From contig MU400736.1 of the NCBI GenBank assembly GCA_022578965.1, positions 1 to 62,242 on the forward strand: a stretch of 62,242 nt of DNA, in the 5' to 3' direction. The position numbers were made by a program, and so were the translations under genes. The notes beneath the pieces are model-generated. The model did no database searches and had not been told where the DNA came from. It saw only the letters and a program-made list of their open reading frames with translations. Positions 21,230 to 33,485 of the stretch are shown one piece after another. Numbering within the stretch: the stretch's first letter is position 1; every line of letters begins with the position of its first letter. This stretch comes from Xylaria sp. FL1777. Taxonomy: Eukaryota; Ascomycota; Sordariomycetes; Xylariales; Xylariaceae.

Positions 21230-24200
21230 TTTAGCAATAAAATAATTAATTAATAAATTAAAGATAATATAATAAGTTTATAAAAAAAACGTGCGCTGGT
21301 TTAAAGCTACGTATTTTGGTTTTCTTTTTATTATATTTGCTTTATTAAACCTTTTACTTATATTTAACTTTACTATTTTATTTACTTAACAAATTTTAAC
21401 TTCTTACATTTTATATAAATGCTTTTAGCATTTATATTTAAAAAATCTTACAATTATTAAAAAGTAATAATTTAAATTAGCAATTAAAAATATTAAACTA
21501 TATGCAGCAAGTAATACTAACCTTAATACTTATACTTTATATTCTTTACCTAAGTATATAGCACTATTTGCTTTTATACCTTTAATTTACATTAGGTTTT
21601 TTAACCTGCTTACATTTTTTACTTAACTACAAAATATAGCAAATATATACATATGCTTAAACATTAATAAAAATTACTTTTATTATATATATATGCTTTT
21701 AATTATTACATTTTTTATTTTTAAAGAAGTTATTAGTACTATAAATTAGCTAAAAATAGCATTATCTTTTTTTAAAGGCACTAATAAGCTGCTACTTTAT
21801 GCTAAAAGGTATAAGCTTTAAGCATAACAAATAGCAAAACAAAAAATAAAAAAAAAAAGAAAAAAAGACAAATATATATATACAAACCTTATAACTAGCT
21901 ATAAAAAGCCTTTCTTTAAAAACTAAAAGCTCTTTAAGAATAGCTTTAAAAAAAAGCTAGTATTTATTAATAGCTTAAAGTACAAAAAATATTTAGCCCG
22001 CATGCTTTTTTTGTAAATTAATAAGCTAAATGCAGAAAATGTTTAGCTAAAAAACGTATTGCTTTTTTTAGTTAACGTTTTTTTAAAATTTGTTTTAAAG
22101 TTTTCTTTTATTAAAAAAGAAGTAACTTTTATAAAGTGCTTGTTTTTTAAAAACCTAAAAAAAAGCAAAAAAGTAGTACTAAAAAACCGCTTTAGCTATT
22201 TGTTCTTTAAAAATAGCAAAGCTTACTAAAACTTTTCTTTAAACTTAGTTTAACAAATATAAAAAAAATTAATATTTGTAATATATAAAAAATATTGTAA
22301 TAAAAAAACGTTAAAATATTAGTAGTTTATAGTACATGTAATCCTAAAAAAAAATATTTACTTTTTTAATTTAGTGCATAATAAAAAAACAATTATTTTT
22401 TAGAAAAAAGTTCATTTAGCATAATTTATTATATAAGATTACTTAGTAAACGCAAATAAAACGTTACTTTATATGCTTAAACTAACAAAAGAATTTCCAA
22501 AGGAATTTTTATAAACTATAAGCTAAATATTTAAATTTATAGCTATAAAAAGTTCTATAATGCTAATATAATTCTTATTCATAATTAAAAATTACTGCAA
22601 TAATAATAATTTGCGCTTTAATAAATCTAACGTTGCATTTATAAAATCTTTAATAGTTTTAGCAATAAAGCTAAAACCACATAAAAAATAAAAACTTATA
22701 ACATAAAAGCTAAACATTCCGCAGTTAATGTTTATAAAAGCCCTAAAAAAGCTACTACTAAAAAAAACTTTAAACAATTATTAAAAAGATAATAACTTTA
22801 AACACTTTAATAAGCTTAAGCTTTATAATAAATAAAAACTAGTTTATTATTTCTTACTAAGTAAAGTTTTAAAAACAATATATAAAAATAACAAGCAATA
22901 ATAACTAAAAACCTTTTTTTTAAAGCAACAAATAGCTGCTAAAAAAACCTACTAGTATAAACAAAAGTATTTAAATTATTAAAAAAGTTTTATTATTTTT
23001 AGCTGCTACAAAAACTTTTATAAAATAAACATAGTATTATAAAAGTTTAAAGCTATTTATATTACAAACGTTTTTATAAAGCTAAACGCCAAAAAATAGC
23101 TAAATAAACGCAAATTAAAAGCTTTACTAAATATATTACTTTAGCTATATATAAATAAAAAAAGCAGAACTCTAAAAATAAGTATTAAGCTTAAATATAA
23201 CTAGTTTATAAAAAACCTTTTTATGAACTAACAAAATATAAAGTAAGCTATAATAATTGCTAAAACTCCTTAAATAAAATATTTTATAATAAAATATTAT
23301 TTAAACAATTATTAAATTACTATTTTTATTAATACTGTTTTAAAAGTAACATATATTTTAAACTTTAAACATGCTACTAATAAAAATAATAAACAAGTTT
23401 TCTAAAAATTATAAAAGTATTAAACAATAAAGCACTTTAATATAAAGATTATTTTAAGCTATTTTATATTTTTTTGCTTTTTTTAACGCAACACTTATAT
23501 ATGCAGATTTTTTAAGCCTTTATACTTATATTGCATGTTTTATAATTTAACGAACTAGTTTTTAAAAAAAAGCATTAATAATTAAAAGAATTATATATAG
23601 CTTATTATTTTTATAAAAAAAAGCTTTAAAAAGCACTTTAGCTTTAAATTACTAAAAGATTTACGCTTGTTGCTTTTAATAAGCGTTAAGCTTTATAAAC
23701 TTCTATAAGCACTAAATATAATTTTTTTTAAATTTAAAAAAATAGCTCTTATTTTATTAAGCACTAAAAATGCAAAAAACAAAAGCAAAACGCTAAAAAA
23801 AAAACTAAATATTAATTATTTTGTTTTTTTAATACTTTTTACCTTAAAGCGCAAAAAGAATTTCTAGCAAAAAAAACTAATGCTTGTATTAAAAAAGTCT
23901 TATTATAAGCAATATAAAAACGTTTTAAAAGTGCAGAATTACTTTGCTATAAATATACTTGCAAATATTTTTTTTTTTAAGTATAGCAAGCTAAATATAA
24001 AATTTAGCTAAGCTTAATAGTTCAAAAAAAAAAAAATATAAACTTTTTATAAGCATCCTTTTAAAAAAAACGCTAAGCATTCTTAAAAGCTTCTGCTTAT
24101 ATATTTAAATACATAAAAAAGCTAAAACTAGTTTTAATAAAGCTAAAATGCTTTTATAAGCATTAAAACTTAAGCTACTTTTAAACGTAGTAAAAAAAAT

Positions 24201-24480
24201 AAAAAAGAACTTATAAAACTAAATAAACAAAAGAAAATAATACTAACTCCGTTTAAAAAACGTTAATAATAAAAAAAACTTTATAATTATAAGTATTAAA
24301 ATAAACTAAAAGCAGCTATATTTTAATAAAAAAAAATTAAAGTAAAATAAAATAACTAAACAAACTAACTAGCTAATTAAAGTAAATTTAAGCTAAGTTA
24401 TATAATAAAAATAAAAATATAAATATTATATTAAATTTAAAAGCATAAATTTAAACATTATAAATAATATAATAAAAATT
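21230..24480 (+). other. A-rich plus-strand coding relics, family unknown
   Basis: From 21834 to about 22266 one plus-strand frame of about 144 codons has only about five stops, far fewer than expected for random DNA this AT-rich, with runs such as KKRKKDKYIYTNLI and YKKYLARMLFL. Around 22620-22790 a frame reads SNVAFIKSLIVLAIKLKPHKK, then LNIPQLMFIKALKK. Around 23470-23640 another reads LTQHLYMQIF and FNELVFKKKH. These look like pieces of transposon proteins on the plus strand. I cannot name the family, and frame changes show that the order is broken. The region may continue the element interrupted by the chromovirus. Confidence 0.4.
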
Positions 24481-26500
24481 AGCTATAATTACTTTATTTA
24501 TATTATTAAATAGCTTTTCTATTAATTGTTTTATTTTTTAATTTATATATAGCTTAATTGCTTAAATACGTAAGTTATAATTTATCTTTTTGCAATTAAA
24601 GTATTATAGTAAATCTAGCGCAATTATACTGCTTTATTTTAATAAATAAGCCAAAAAAAAAGTAATTATAAAGTTTTTAAAAAGGAAATTTATTATATAT
24701 TTAGTAATTTAGCGTTATAGTAAAGTTATAATATTTAATACATAATAAATTTTATAATTGCTTTACTTTTTAATTAAGTATATTACTTTTTTGCTTTTGT
24801 AGTTTTATGTTTAAAATTTAATACTACTACTTTTAGTGCTTTATTATATTATGCTTTACTTAAAAAGCTATAGTTAATATTTTATAATAAGCAGCTTTTT
24901 AAAGTTTATAACTAGTAGTTTGCTTTATAATAAATACTTAAGTTTTGCTTAATAGTTATAGTAAACTTTTTTTAGTTTAATAAAAAGCCTAGCTTATTAT
25001 TGCTTTATATTTAAAGCTTATTATTATTATACTAATATAGCTAATTATAAATTAATTAATTTTTTAGCTATGTTATAATAATTAAGCTTTTTTATATTTA
25101 GAACTTATTTAGCTATTTTATATGTGTTTTTTTTTTTAAGTTATTACAATAATTAGTATTTTAGTTAAAATTCTATTTGCTTTTTTAATTTACTACAAGC
25201 GCTATTATATATAGTGCACTAGTTTACAAAAAGCTAGATTATTTCTTTTAGCTATTTATATTAACATATTAATAACTTTTGTCTAAATATTTTTTATGTT
25301 AATAAATATGCTTTAAATACTATATATATATTAGCAAAAAATATTATATTTTTTTTATTAATTTTAAATAAGATTATTTTAGAAATTTAAACATAAAACA
25401 ATAAGTTTTACATAGTATAATTAAAGCAGCTATAGTATATAATTTGCAGCTATAAAATAAATTAATAAAAACAAAGCTAATATTAACGTGCAAATTATAA
25501 AAGTGCTTTGCTTTTTTTTATTTAAACTATAAGCATAAGTACTAATACTAATGCTACATTTTTTGTTAATTTTTTAATTTATTTATAGTATAGCATTATT
25601 ATTTTTAACATAGCTAACTAGGTTTGTTATAAACCTTTTACTATAACTACAATATAATAAATATAATTATTAACTTTAAAGCTTTAAGTATATTATAAAT
25701 TGTGTTATAAAAAAATATATAAAGCTTATTGCTAAATATAAGCAGTAGTAAATAAATAACTAAGAATACTTTTTTAGCTTACTTTATAAGATTTTAAAGC
25801 AGCAATAATATTTATTGCTTTTTAACAACAGTTATTCTAGGTTTACTATATATTAATTAACTTAAAAATATTAATGTTTTTAGCAAGCAGCGCTATATAA
25901 TTAATATAAACATTATAGCTTTTAAAAACTTTGTTTATAGCTTAAAGCTTTATATTTATAAAATAATTCTAAAGAACTTTTATAAATACTTGCATTTTAT
26001 ATATATAATAGTTAGCTTTAATTACATTTATAATTTATAGCATATAAGTTTTGTTTATTTAGCAGATTTAGCAATTAAAATTTCTTAAATTTTATTTAGT
26101 ATAGCGCAAAGAACTTAAATAGCTAAAGCATTTTAATTACAGCAAATAGTTTAATAACTTAAGCATTAATAAGCAGCTTAAACATTTAAAAAACAAAAAA
26201 TCTTAGCGTAGTAAATAATTGTTATAATAAACAAAATTGTTAAAATAAAATAAAACAAACAAATATATATGTATATATATAAATAAACAATATTTAGTGT
26301 AGCACTACATAATAATAAAAGTTATTAAAATACTTAAGTATTATTAATATATAATAAATACTTAAGTAAGTAATAAATGTTAATTAAAGCTTAAATTGTT
26401 TATAAAAGCTACTTTTATAGTTGCAACGCTATTAAAAACCTATAATATAATAAAAGCTATTATATTATAACTTATAAAATAAAAAATATAAAATTTAGTT
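24481..26500. other. AT-rich stretch, no gene seen
   Basis: Mixed strand composition, dense stops in all sampled frames and no repeat partner found in the window. Confidence 0.45.
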
Positions 26501-29500
26501 ATAAAAGCTAAATGTACTTTTACGTTAAAAAAATAAAAGCTAGTTCTAGGTTAAATGTTAAAAATAAAGCACTGTTTTGCTTTAGCTAATTAAAGTTCTA
26601 AAAATAAACATTAATCTAATATATAAAAATGCTTTTCGAACTTTCTTATAAATATTAGTGCTTTTGTTTTTTAAACCTAAATATATATATTTTATAGCTA
26701 AAACTATAGCTTGTTTTTTTATTAGTAGATATTTATATAAACTATAAGCTTTTTTAAAAACGTTATGTTTAAGTTAAGTTTTTAAAACTTTTATAGTAAT
26801 ATTTTTCAAAGGTTTAAAGATTAAAATACTACAAACTTGCTATGCTTTATAAAAAACTGTTTTAATTTTATAAAAAAGAAAGATTTTATTATAAATCTTT
26901 TTTATTTTAAAAAAGTTTTAAAAAAGTGCTATTTTTTTGCAATACTATATTTTAGTTAGCAATGCTGCTTTTTGCTAAGTAAAGTTAGTTATATAAAGCT
27001 TTTTTAAAAAAGCAGCTAATTGCTTAGTAGTTAATTAAGTGCTTTTAAAAGTAATGCTAAAACGTAAATATATGTTTTAATAAATACTATTTTATTAAAA
27101 TAGCGCAAAATCTTCTAAATAATAGCTTGTTTTTTTTAAAGCTTACTTTTTTTACTTATAAAATTTAAGTAAAACAGTACTATTAAATAGCACGTTATTT
27201 TTAGGATAAATCTTTTTATTTTTTGTTTTATATATTATGTTTAAAATTATTGTTTTATTTTTTATTAATTCATTAGTTTTAAAGGCTTAAAAAGTTAATA
27301 GTATTTAAATTAAAGCTATAATTAAGTTATTTTTATTGCTTAACTTATATACAGGATTTTTAGTTTTTATAATTGTTAATCTTTTAGTATTTTTTTGCTT
27401 TAATGTTTTTTTTATTGCAACTAAAAGTATTTTAAATAATTAATTATTATTAAAAGCAGCATAAACCTTTTTATTATTTTATATTTCTAGGTTTTTAAGA
27501 AATTTAATATCTTTTTGTATAAAAGAAGTTAAAAAAACTATTAATGTTATAGCATTATATAGGTTTTAATTTTTTTAAAAGTTTATATTTGCATATTTTT
27601 TTAAATTGCATATTTTTAATTTTCTTTTTATTGCTTTTTGCTAATTGTTAGATTTTTTATTTAAGGTTTAAAACTTTTGTGCTTTATATAGCTTTTTTGC
27701 TAAGCTAGTAGTTTAGCAAATATATATTAGTTTTTTAGTTGCTAACATTTTTAGGTTTTTAGGTTTAAGCTTTTAATGTAGTTTATTATTAGTATAATAA
27801 TTTAGCTTGTTTTTAGTATTATGCTAGCTATTATATAAAGGCTTTAAAAGTATAAATTTATTTGAGATTTTATAATAAAGTTTATTTTTAGTAATAAAAA
27901 GTAAGTAGCTTATTTTTTGCTAACTATATATAGCAAAGAAAATAATAATCTTTTATTTATTTAAATAGTAGTTTTAAAACATTTAATATATTTAATAGGA
28001 TTGCTAGTTTAATTAAATCTTTTTTAGGTTATATTAATATTTTAAGTAGCAAAGCTATTTTTATTAATAAAAAAATTTATAATAATGCTAGATTGCGCTT
28101 TAGAGTTAATAATTTTAGTAATATTATTTTTATAAATCTTGTTTTTTATTTTTATAGTAAGCTTTAAGCAAAGTTATATAAATTTTCTTAGCTTTATAAC
28201 GCTTAAAAAAGTAGCTAAAATACTTTACAGTTTTATTAGTAAAGCTATTATAAAACATAAATCTAAAAAGCTTATATATTTTTAGTTAAAATAATTTATT
28301 AAACTTAAGTTTTTTTTATTATAAAATTTATACTTTAGTGTTTTTTTAAATAAGTTTAAGTTATTACTATTAGTATAATTATTATGTTTTTTATAAATCT
28401 TTAGTTTAAAAGAATTAAAGCTTTAGCTTACGCTTTATAAAATTATTAATATTAGTTATATTAGCTTTTTAAGCTTATTTATTTCTTTTAGCATTATTAA
28501 TACAAAATTAACACTAAGCTAAAGTTTAATTAAAAATACTATTTTTTTAAAAAGCAGCAAAAGTATAACAATTAGCAACTTTTATTTTTTTAAGTTATTT
28601 TTAAATAATAAATATATAGTATTACATTAGTTTAAAATTCTTAAAAGCATTTCGTTAAACTTTAACTTATTTTTTAACGTTTAAAAGTTTAAAATAATAT
28701 AAGCAAAAAATAATATTACTTAATTATTTTATTAGTTTTAATTACAAATAACTTTTATTATTTTGCAGTAATGCTTTTTTAAAAAAGCAGTTATAAAGCT
28801 AAGTTAAAGCATATAAATATATATAATAAAACTGTTATAATTTATTTTATTGTTAATTTGCGCTACTAAATAATCTAACAAAAAGCTAGTTTTATAAGTG
28901 CTACTTAGTAATTTTTGTTTATTAAGTTAATTAGCTAACTGTAATATTAGCTAAAAGCTTACTTATGCTTTTTTAGCTGCTATTTGTTAAGATTTTATGT
29001 TTTTTTTTAAAAAGTTTACGCTTTTATAAAAAAAAGCATCCTTTATGTTTACTTAAGTTAAAATTTTGTGTAATAAAGTTTTTAGTTAAGCTTTATATCT
29101 TAACTTATTGCCTTTTTTTTTTAAAACAAGCTGTAGCATATTTAGCTCGATTTATTAATTTAAACTTTTACTAAAGTTATTTAAAAGCAGTAGTATTATT
29201 TTTAACATTAGCTTAAAAACTTTTGCTGCCCTAAGATATAATTTAGCTTTTATTTAAGCAATTGTTTAAATAAAAACACTAAAGTACTCTAGAACTTCTA
29301 TTATAAGATCTCTAAAAATAACATCTGTTTTTTTGTTTAAAAAGTCTTTAGACTTTTTAGCCTATATTTTTTCAAATTCCAAATTTCTTTTTGTAAGCCT
29401 TGCTTTTTATATTCTTTAAGGTCTTTAATAATTAAAACCTTTTATTTCTAATAAAATATTTTGCTTAAAAGAATTATTGTTTATTTATATATTTTTAGTA

Positions 29501-29725
29501 TTAAGTTAAGTAAAAAACTTATTATTATTTAAATAAACTTTTTTAATTGTTTAACTTACAAAAAGCTTTTTTTTTAGCTTTTTAAGTCTTTTTTTACTTT
29601 TTGTTTAGTAAAGGGCAGCCTTTTTTAACAAAGGTTTATAATAATTAGCTTAAAACACATTTATGCTAATCTCTTTGCTTAGTATATAGCTTTGCAAGAT
29701 TTTAGTGCTATTTGCATTATAAAAG
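26501..29725 (-). other. T-rich region, minus-strand coding relic interrupted by LINE copy 2
   Basis: The minus strand is A/Lys-rich. From 28500 down to about 28080 a single phase holds roughly 140 codons with about six stops (runs such as SLINYF, SFLDLCFIIALLIKL, SILATFLSVIKLRKFI), which reads as former protein. Near 29620-29290 further Lys-rich pieces occur (KTLKNIKSKAYKKKFGI). The family is not recognised. A retrotransposon gag is one possibility. The LINE at 29738-33473 interrupts this region, and similar T-rich sequence resumes at 33486. Confidence 0.4.
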
Positions 29726-29737
29726 GTGCTTTATATA
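29726..29737. repeat. Left target-site duplication of LINE copy 2
   Basis: gtgctttatata, 12 bases, repeated exactly at 33474-33485. It includes three G/C positions and sits exactly at both ends of the LINE homology. Confidence 0.85.
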
Positions 29738-32700
29738 TTATTATTATTAATAACCCGCTGTGCTACTTTGCAGCGCGGTTCTTTTACTTGTGTACCTATA
29801 GGTAAAACCGTACAAAAAGCCAGATAAAAACCTTATACAACAATGTTTACGCTGCTACTTCAAAGTTCTTTTACTTTATAATAACTAGTTTTTACTAACT
29901 AGCTTGTTAAACAAAAAGTAATAGTTAAAAAGCAAAAAAACTTTTTTTAAAGCTTTTAAACTTTTTGCCTTTTTAAAAAGCGCATAAAAGCTTTTTTTTT
30001 GTTTTTTAGGACCTTTAAAAAAGCGCTTTTACTTTTTTTGCTAGTTCTTTTTTTATTTTTTGCTTTTTTTCTTTTTTTTTTATTTCCTTTTATTTTAACT
30101 GCTTTATTATATATTGCTATTTTATTAGTAGCAAGTAGCTACTTTATAATATTACTTATAGTTTTAAGCTTTTTTATAGCTAGTTATAAGTTTTTATTAG
30201 TTTATAGTAGCTTAGCTGCAAAGCTTTTTTATAGCTGCTTTTTTTTGTTTTTTAGCAGGTTATAACGTAAGATTATATACTAAAAGGTCTTTTTTTTTTT
30301 TACGTATTTATAAAAAGGCATAAAAAAGCTTAAAACCTTTTTTTTATGCAAAAACGCTTTTAACCTTATTTTTTTAATGCATATTTGCATTATTATAACT
30401 GCTTTATGCTTTAATAATTTGTTATACTTTTTAAAAGCTTTATTTTTGCTAAGCTTTTGCTTAATTATTGCTAAATAGCTATTGCTTGTTTTAGTTTAGC
30501 TTTATTTGTTTATTTATTTTTTTTTTAGTGCAATTTTAGGTTTTTTTTTTTTTAACTACCTTTTTTGCTAAAAGTTTAAAGCTAACGTTAGATTTTTTTT
30601 AGCTATACTTTTACTATTGCTTATAAGCTTACCTTTTGTTTAGTTTTTAGCTTTTTAGGCTTTTATGTTTTAAATAAAAGTTTTAATTTTTTTTATTGCT
30701 TTTTAAATTAATTTTTTAGCTGCTAAGCTTTTTGCGTAATATTTATAAGCTACTGCTTTACTGCTAAAATATAAGTTAATAAAAAAGATTTTTATTTTAG
30801 TTTTTAAGTGCTTTATTTTAGTTGCTTTAAAAGCTTTAGCTATATATTTAAAGCATTTGTTTTAAATTATTACTAGCAAGTTAGCAATACTTTTTACTTT
30901 ATTTTTTTTAAAGTTTTTATGCTAAGTTATTATGCTATAAATTAAAATACTTTATATTATTATAATATATATTTGCTTTACTTTTGCTATATTGCTGCTT
31001 TATATAAAGTTTTATAGCTTAGTTACTACGTATAACTAAATGCTTAGTTTTTTTTTAAGCTTTACTAAATGTTTTTTTTATTTTATGTTTTTATTAAACT
31101 ATACTTTTAAAAACTTTACGCTGTTTTTTAGGTATACTATTACGTTAAAAAGGTGTATTATTTGCATAAACGCTGTTTTACTGCTAAAAAAATGCATTAA
31201 TTTGCTTTTTTATAGTACAAACTTTATTTTATGTTGTTTTGCTTAGCTTTTATACATTTTTTACGCTACTTTTAAAGCTTTATAGTTTTGCTTTATATTT
31301 AGGTTTACTATAATAAAGTTAGTATTATTAGTAAAGCTAATTATTATTAGCTTTTAATATATAGCAAAGTTATTATAAAGTATTAAAATATATAAAAAAA
31401 AAAAAAAAATAAAAGTAAAAACTTTTAAAAAACTTTAGCTTTTAGTGCTATTAGCTAAAATATTGTTTTATTAAAGCAAAAATGCACTATATAGTTTAAT
31501 ATAAAAAAGTTTATTTATATAACTATTTAAAAAAAAAAGCTCTTTTGTTATAAAATATATATTATTTTTTTTTATTAATAATATTAAAAGCTTTTATAAT
31601 GTTTAGCTGCAGCAAAAATGCTATGTTTTTTTTGCTAATTGTTTTTTTTGCTGTTTTTAAAACTAGTTTAATAGTTACGTTTATTAACTTGTTTTATTTA
31701 TTACTTATTTAGTTATTTAATAAAAAACCTTTTTGCTTAGCTACTTTTGCTATATAATAATATAGCTTTTTTTTTAGTACTTTTTTTACTGTATAAATAA
31801 GCGTAATAAAGTGTTACTTTTTAGTTATTTCTTTAGTTTTTTTTAATTTCTTAAGTTTAAATATAATTATTATTTTTGCTTGCTTAAATTATATTAAGTA
31901 ATACTTTAATAAAAAGCTAGCAGTATATAATATTGTTATTCTTTTTATTAAAGCAAGTTTATAAGCTTTAAAAAAGCTATTAAATAATAAGTTATTTTTT
32001 AGCGTTTTTTATAGCACTAACTTTTATATTAGCAATATTATATCTTTTTTTCTTATATTAACGTTAACTATAAATCTTTAATAATTATTATAAGTTAAGT
32101 TTTTTTTAAATATGTTAAATAGATTTATTAGTAGTGCAAAAAAAAAGCGTTTTACTAGTAAAGCTATTTTTTCTTTAAAAGTATTAGCAAAAAGCAGCTT
32201 ACTTTTTGTTTGTTTTAGTAGTAAAATTATAGTAACCCTTAAAGCTTGCTTATAAGCAAACCTTGCTTATTTAGCTAAGCTTTATAATAACTTAAAATCT
32301 TTAAATGCTTTTATAAATATTTATTTTTAGCTGCATTTTTATGCTTTTTTTACTTTATTGCTAAAAACCTTTTTTTTTTTTTTAAAGGCTTGCTATACTG
32401 CTTTAGTTCTTTTGCTTTAAAACTTGCAGTATGCTTGTTTTGCTTTTTTTTTTATTTTAACTACTTTTAAAAACTACTAAAGTAATACTTAGTATTTTTT
32501 TTTTATAGTTTTTTTAAGCGTTATTTTATTTGCTATTTTTATTAATTATTAAATTAAAAAGTTAAAAGCATTATTTAGCTTGCTAAATATATATAATATA
32601 TACGTTTTTATAATAATAGCTTTTGCTTTTATAGCTGCTTTATTTTTGTTTAATTTAAGCTAGTTTTATTTTTCTGCCTTTTTTAAGTATTTCTGCAAAG

Positions 32701-33473
32701 CTATTCCTAAGTTAATTATAATTTTTAGTGCTTTATAATTAAAACTTAGCTATTTTAAGTCCTTTTAATAAGTAGTAACTAAATTATTAAACATTTATAC
32801 TAAGTTTATTATTAAGCTTTTTTATTTATGCTTTGTTTTAATTACTTTTTTTTAAAAAGTAGCTAGTATAAAATTTTATTATATAGTAAACTTAAGCAGT
32901 TTATTTGCTTTTTAGCTTTTTTTGCTTTTTAAGTTTTATAATAAGTAGTAAAAATTAAAGTTACTTATAAATACATAGTGTTTTTTTAGCTTGTTTGCTT
33001 TATGTATTTCTTAAATTAAACTATGCTAAACTATCTTTTTTTAATTTAGCAAGTATATTAATTATAAAAATACTATTAAGTTATTACTGCTTATTATAAC
33101 TTTTGCTTAGTTTTTATTAGCGTTTTTTGCTAACATTTTTATTGCAATTTTTTTGTTTATATATAGCGCAGCTTTACTTTTTAACTAAACAACTTAGTAG
33201 CTACTACTACTAAAATAATATATATTGCTATGTTTGTTAATTATTAGCTTTTAAATTGCTATATAGTTAAAGCTGTTGTTTTGTAGCGCGCGTGCTGCGT
33301 TATTTCTAGATTCTGCAATGTTTTAAAAGGCAATATTATGTATTATTAAGTTAATAAGAATAGGTTTTTGCTTGCACTGCTAGTTCGCTGTTTTTTCGCT
33401 AGTGACCCTCCCTTATTTAGCCTTGCAAATGCTAACGCTGTTAGCATTTTTAAACCACTCTTATTTACTCCTT
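29738..33473 (-). mobile_element. LINE copy 2, 5'-truncated, mutated
   Basis: 3736 bp on the minus strand. The 3' tail is TAA repeats (plus-strand ttattattattaataac at 29738-29754) and the 5' end lies at 33473, where homology with copy 1 (about 4593) stops while copy 1 continues. A perfect 12-bp target duplication flanks it. Truncation at the 5' end with variable-length duplication is typical of target-primed reverse transcription. The last 190 bp at the 5' end (33280-33473) and the 3' 100 bp (29750-29850) keep much more G+C than the body, which is as mutated as copy 1. Confidence 0.9.
29940..33470 (-). pseudogene. LINE copy 2 reverse transcriptase ORF, inactivated
   Basis: The minus strand reads, in order: VKKVLKKKLYYYIAKVAKQKGFLLNNQ (about 31780-31690; quoted in parts as KLYYYIAKVAKQKGF), box A FLLQLNIIKAFNII with catalytic Asp to Asn at 31603-31601, box C SFTNNT with FADD changed to FTNN at 31335-31324, then a thumb-like KFLKVQFNKNIK ... 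KKHLVKL and a Lys-rich C-terminus. These are the standard landmarks of Tad/I/Jockey-type LINE RT. Boxes A and C are out of phase by one base, as in copy 1. The least mutated 5' end reads MLTALAFARLNKGGSLAKKQ (33443-33384). Its role is unknown, probably an endonuclease or inter-ORF segment. Confidence 0.82.
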
Positions 33474-33485
33474 GTGCTTTATATA
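33474..33485. repeat. Right target-site duplication of LINE copy 2
   Basis: gtgctttatata, identical to 29726-29737. Confidence 0.85.

Noticed and set aside
22592..22777. 61-codon minus-strand frame
   Set aside because: The plus strand of the same DNA reads more like protein (SNVAFIKSLIVLAIKLK), so this is probably its shadow.
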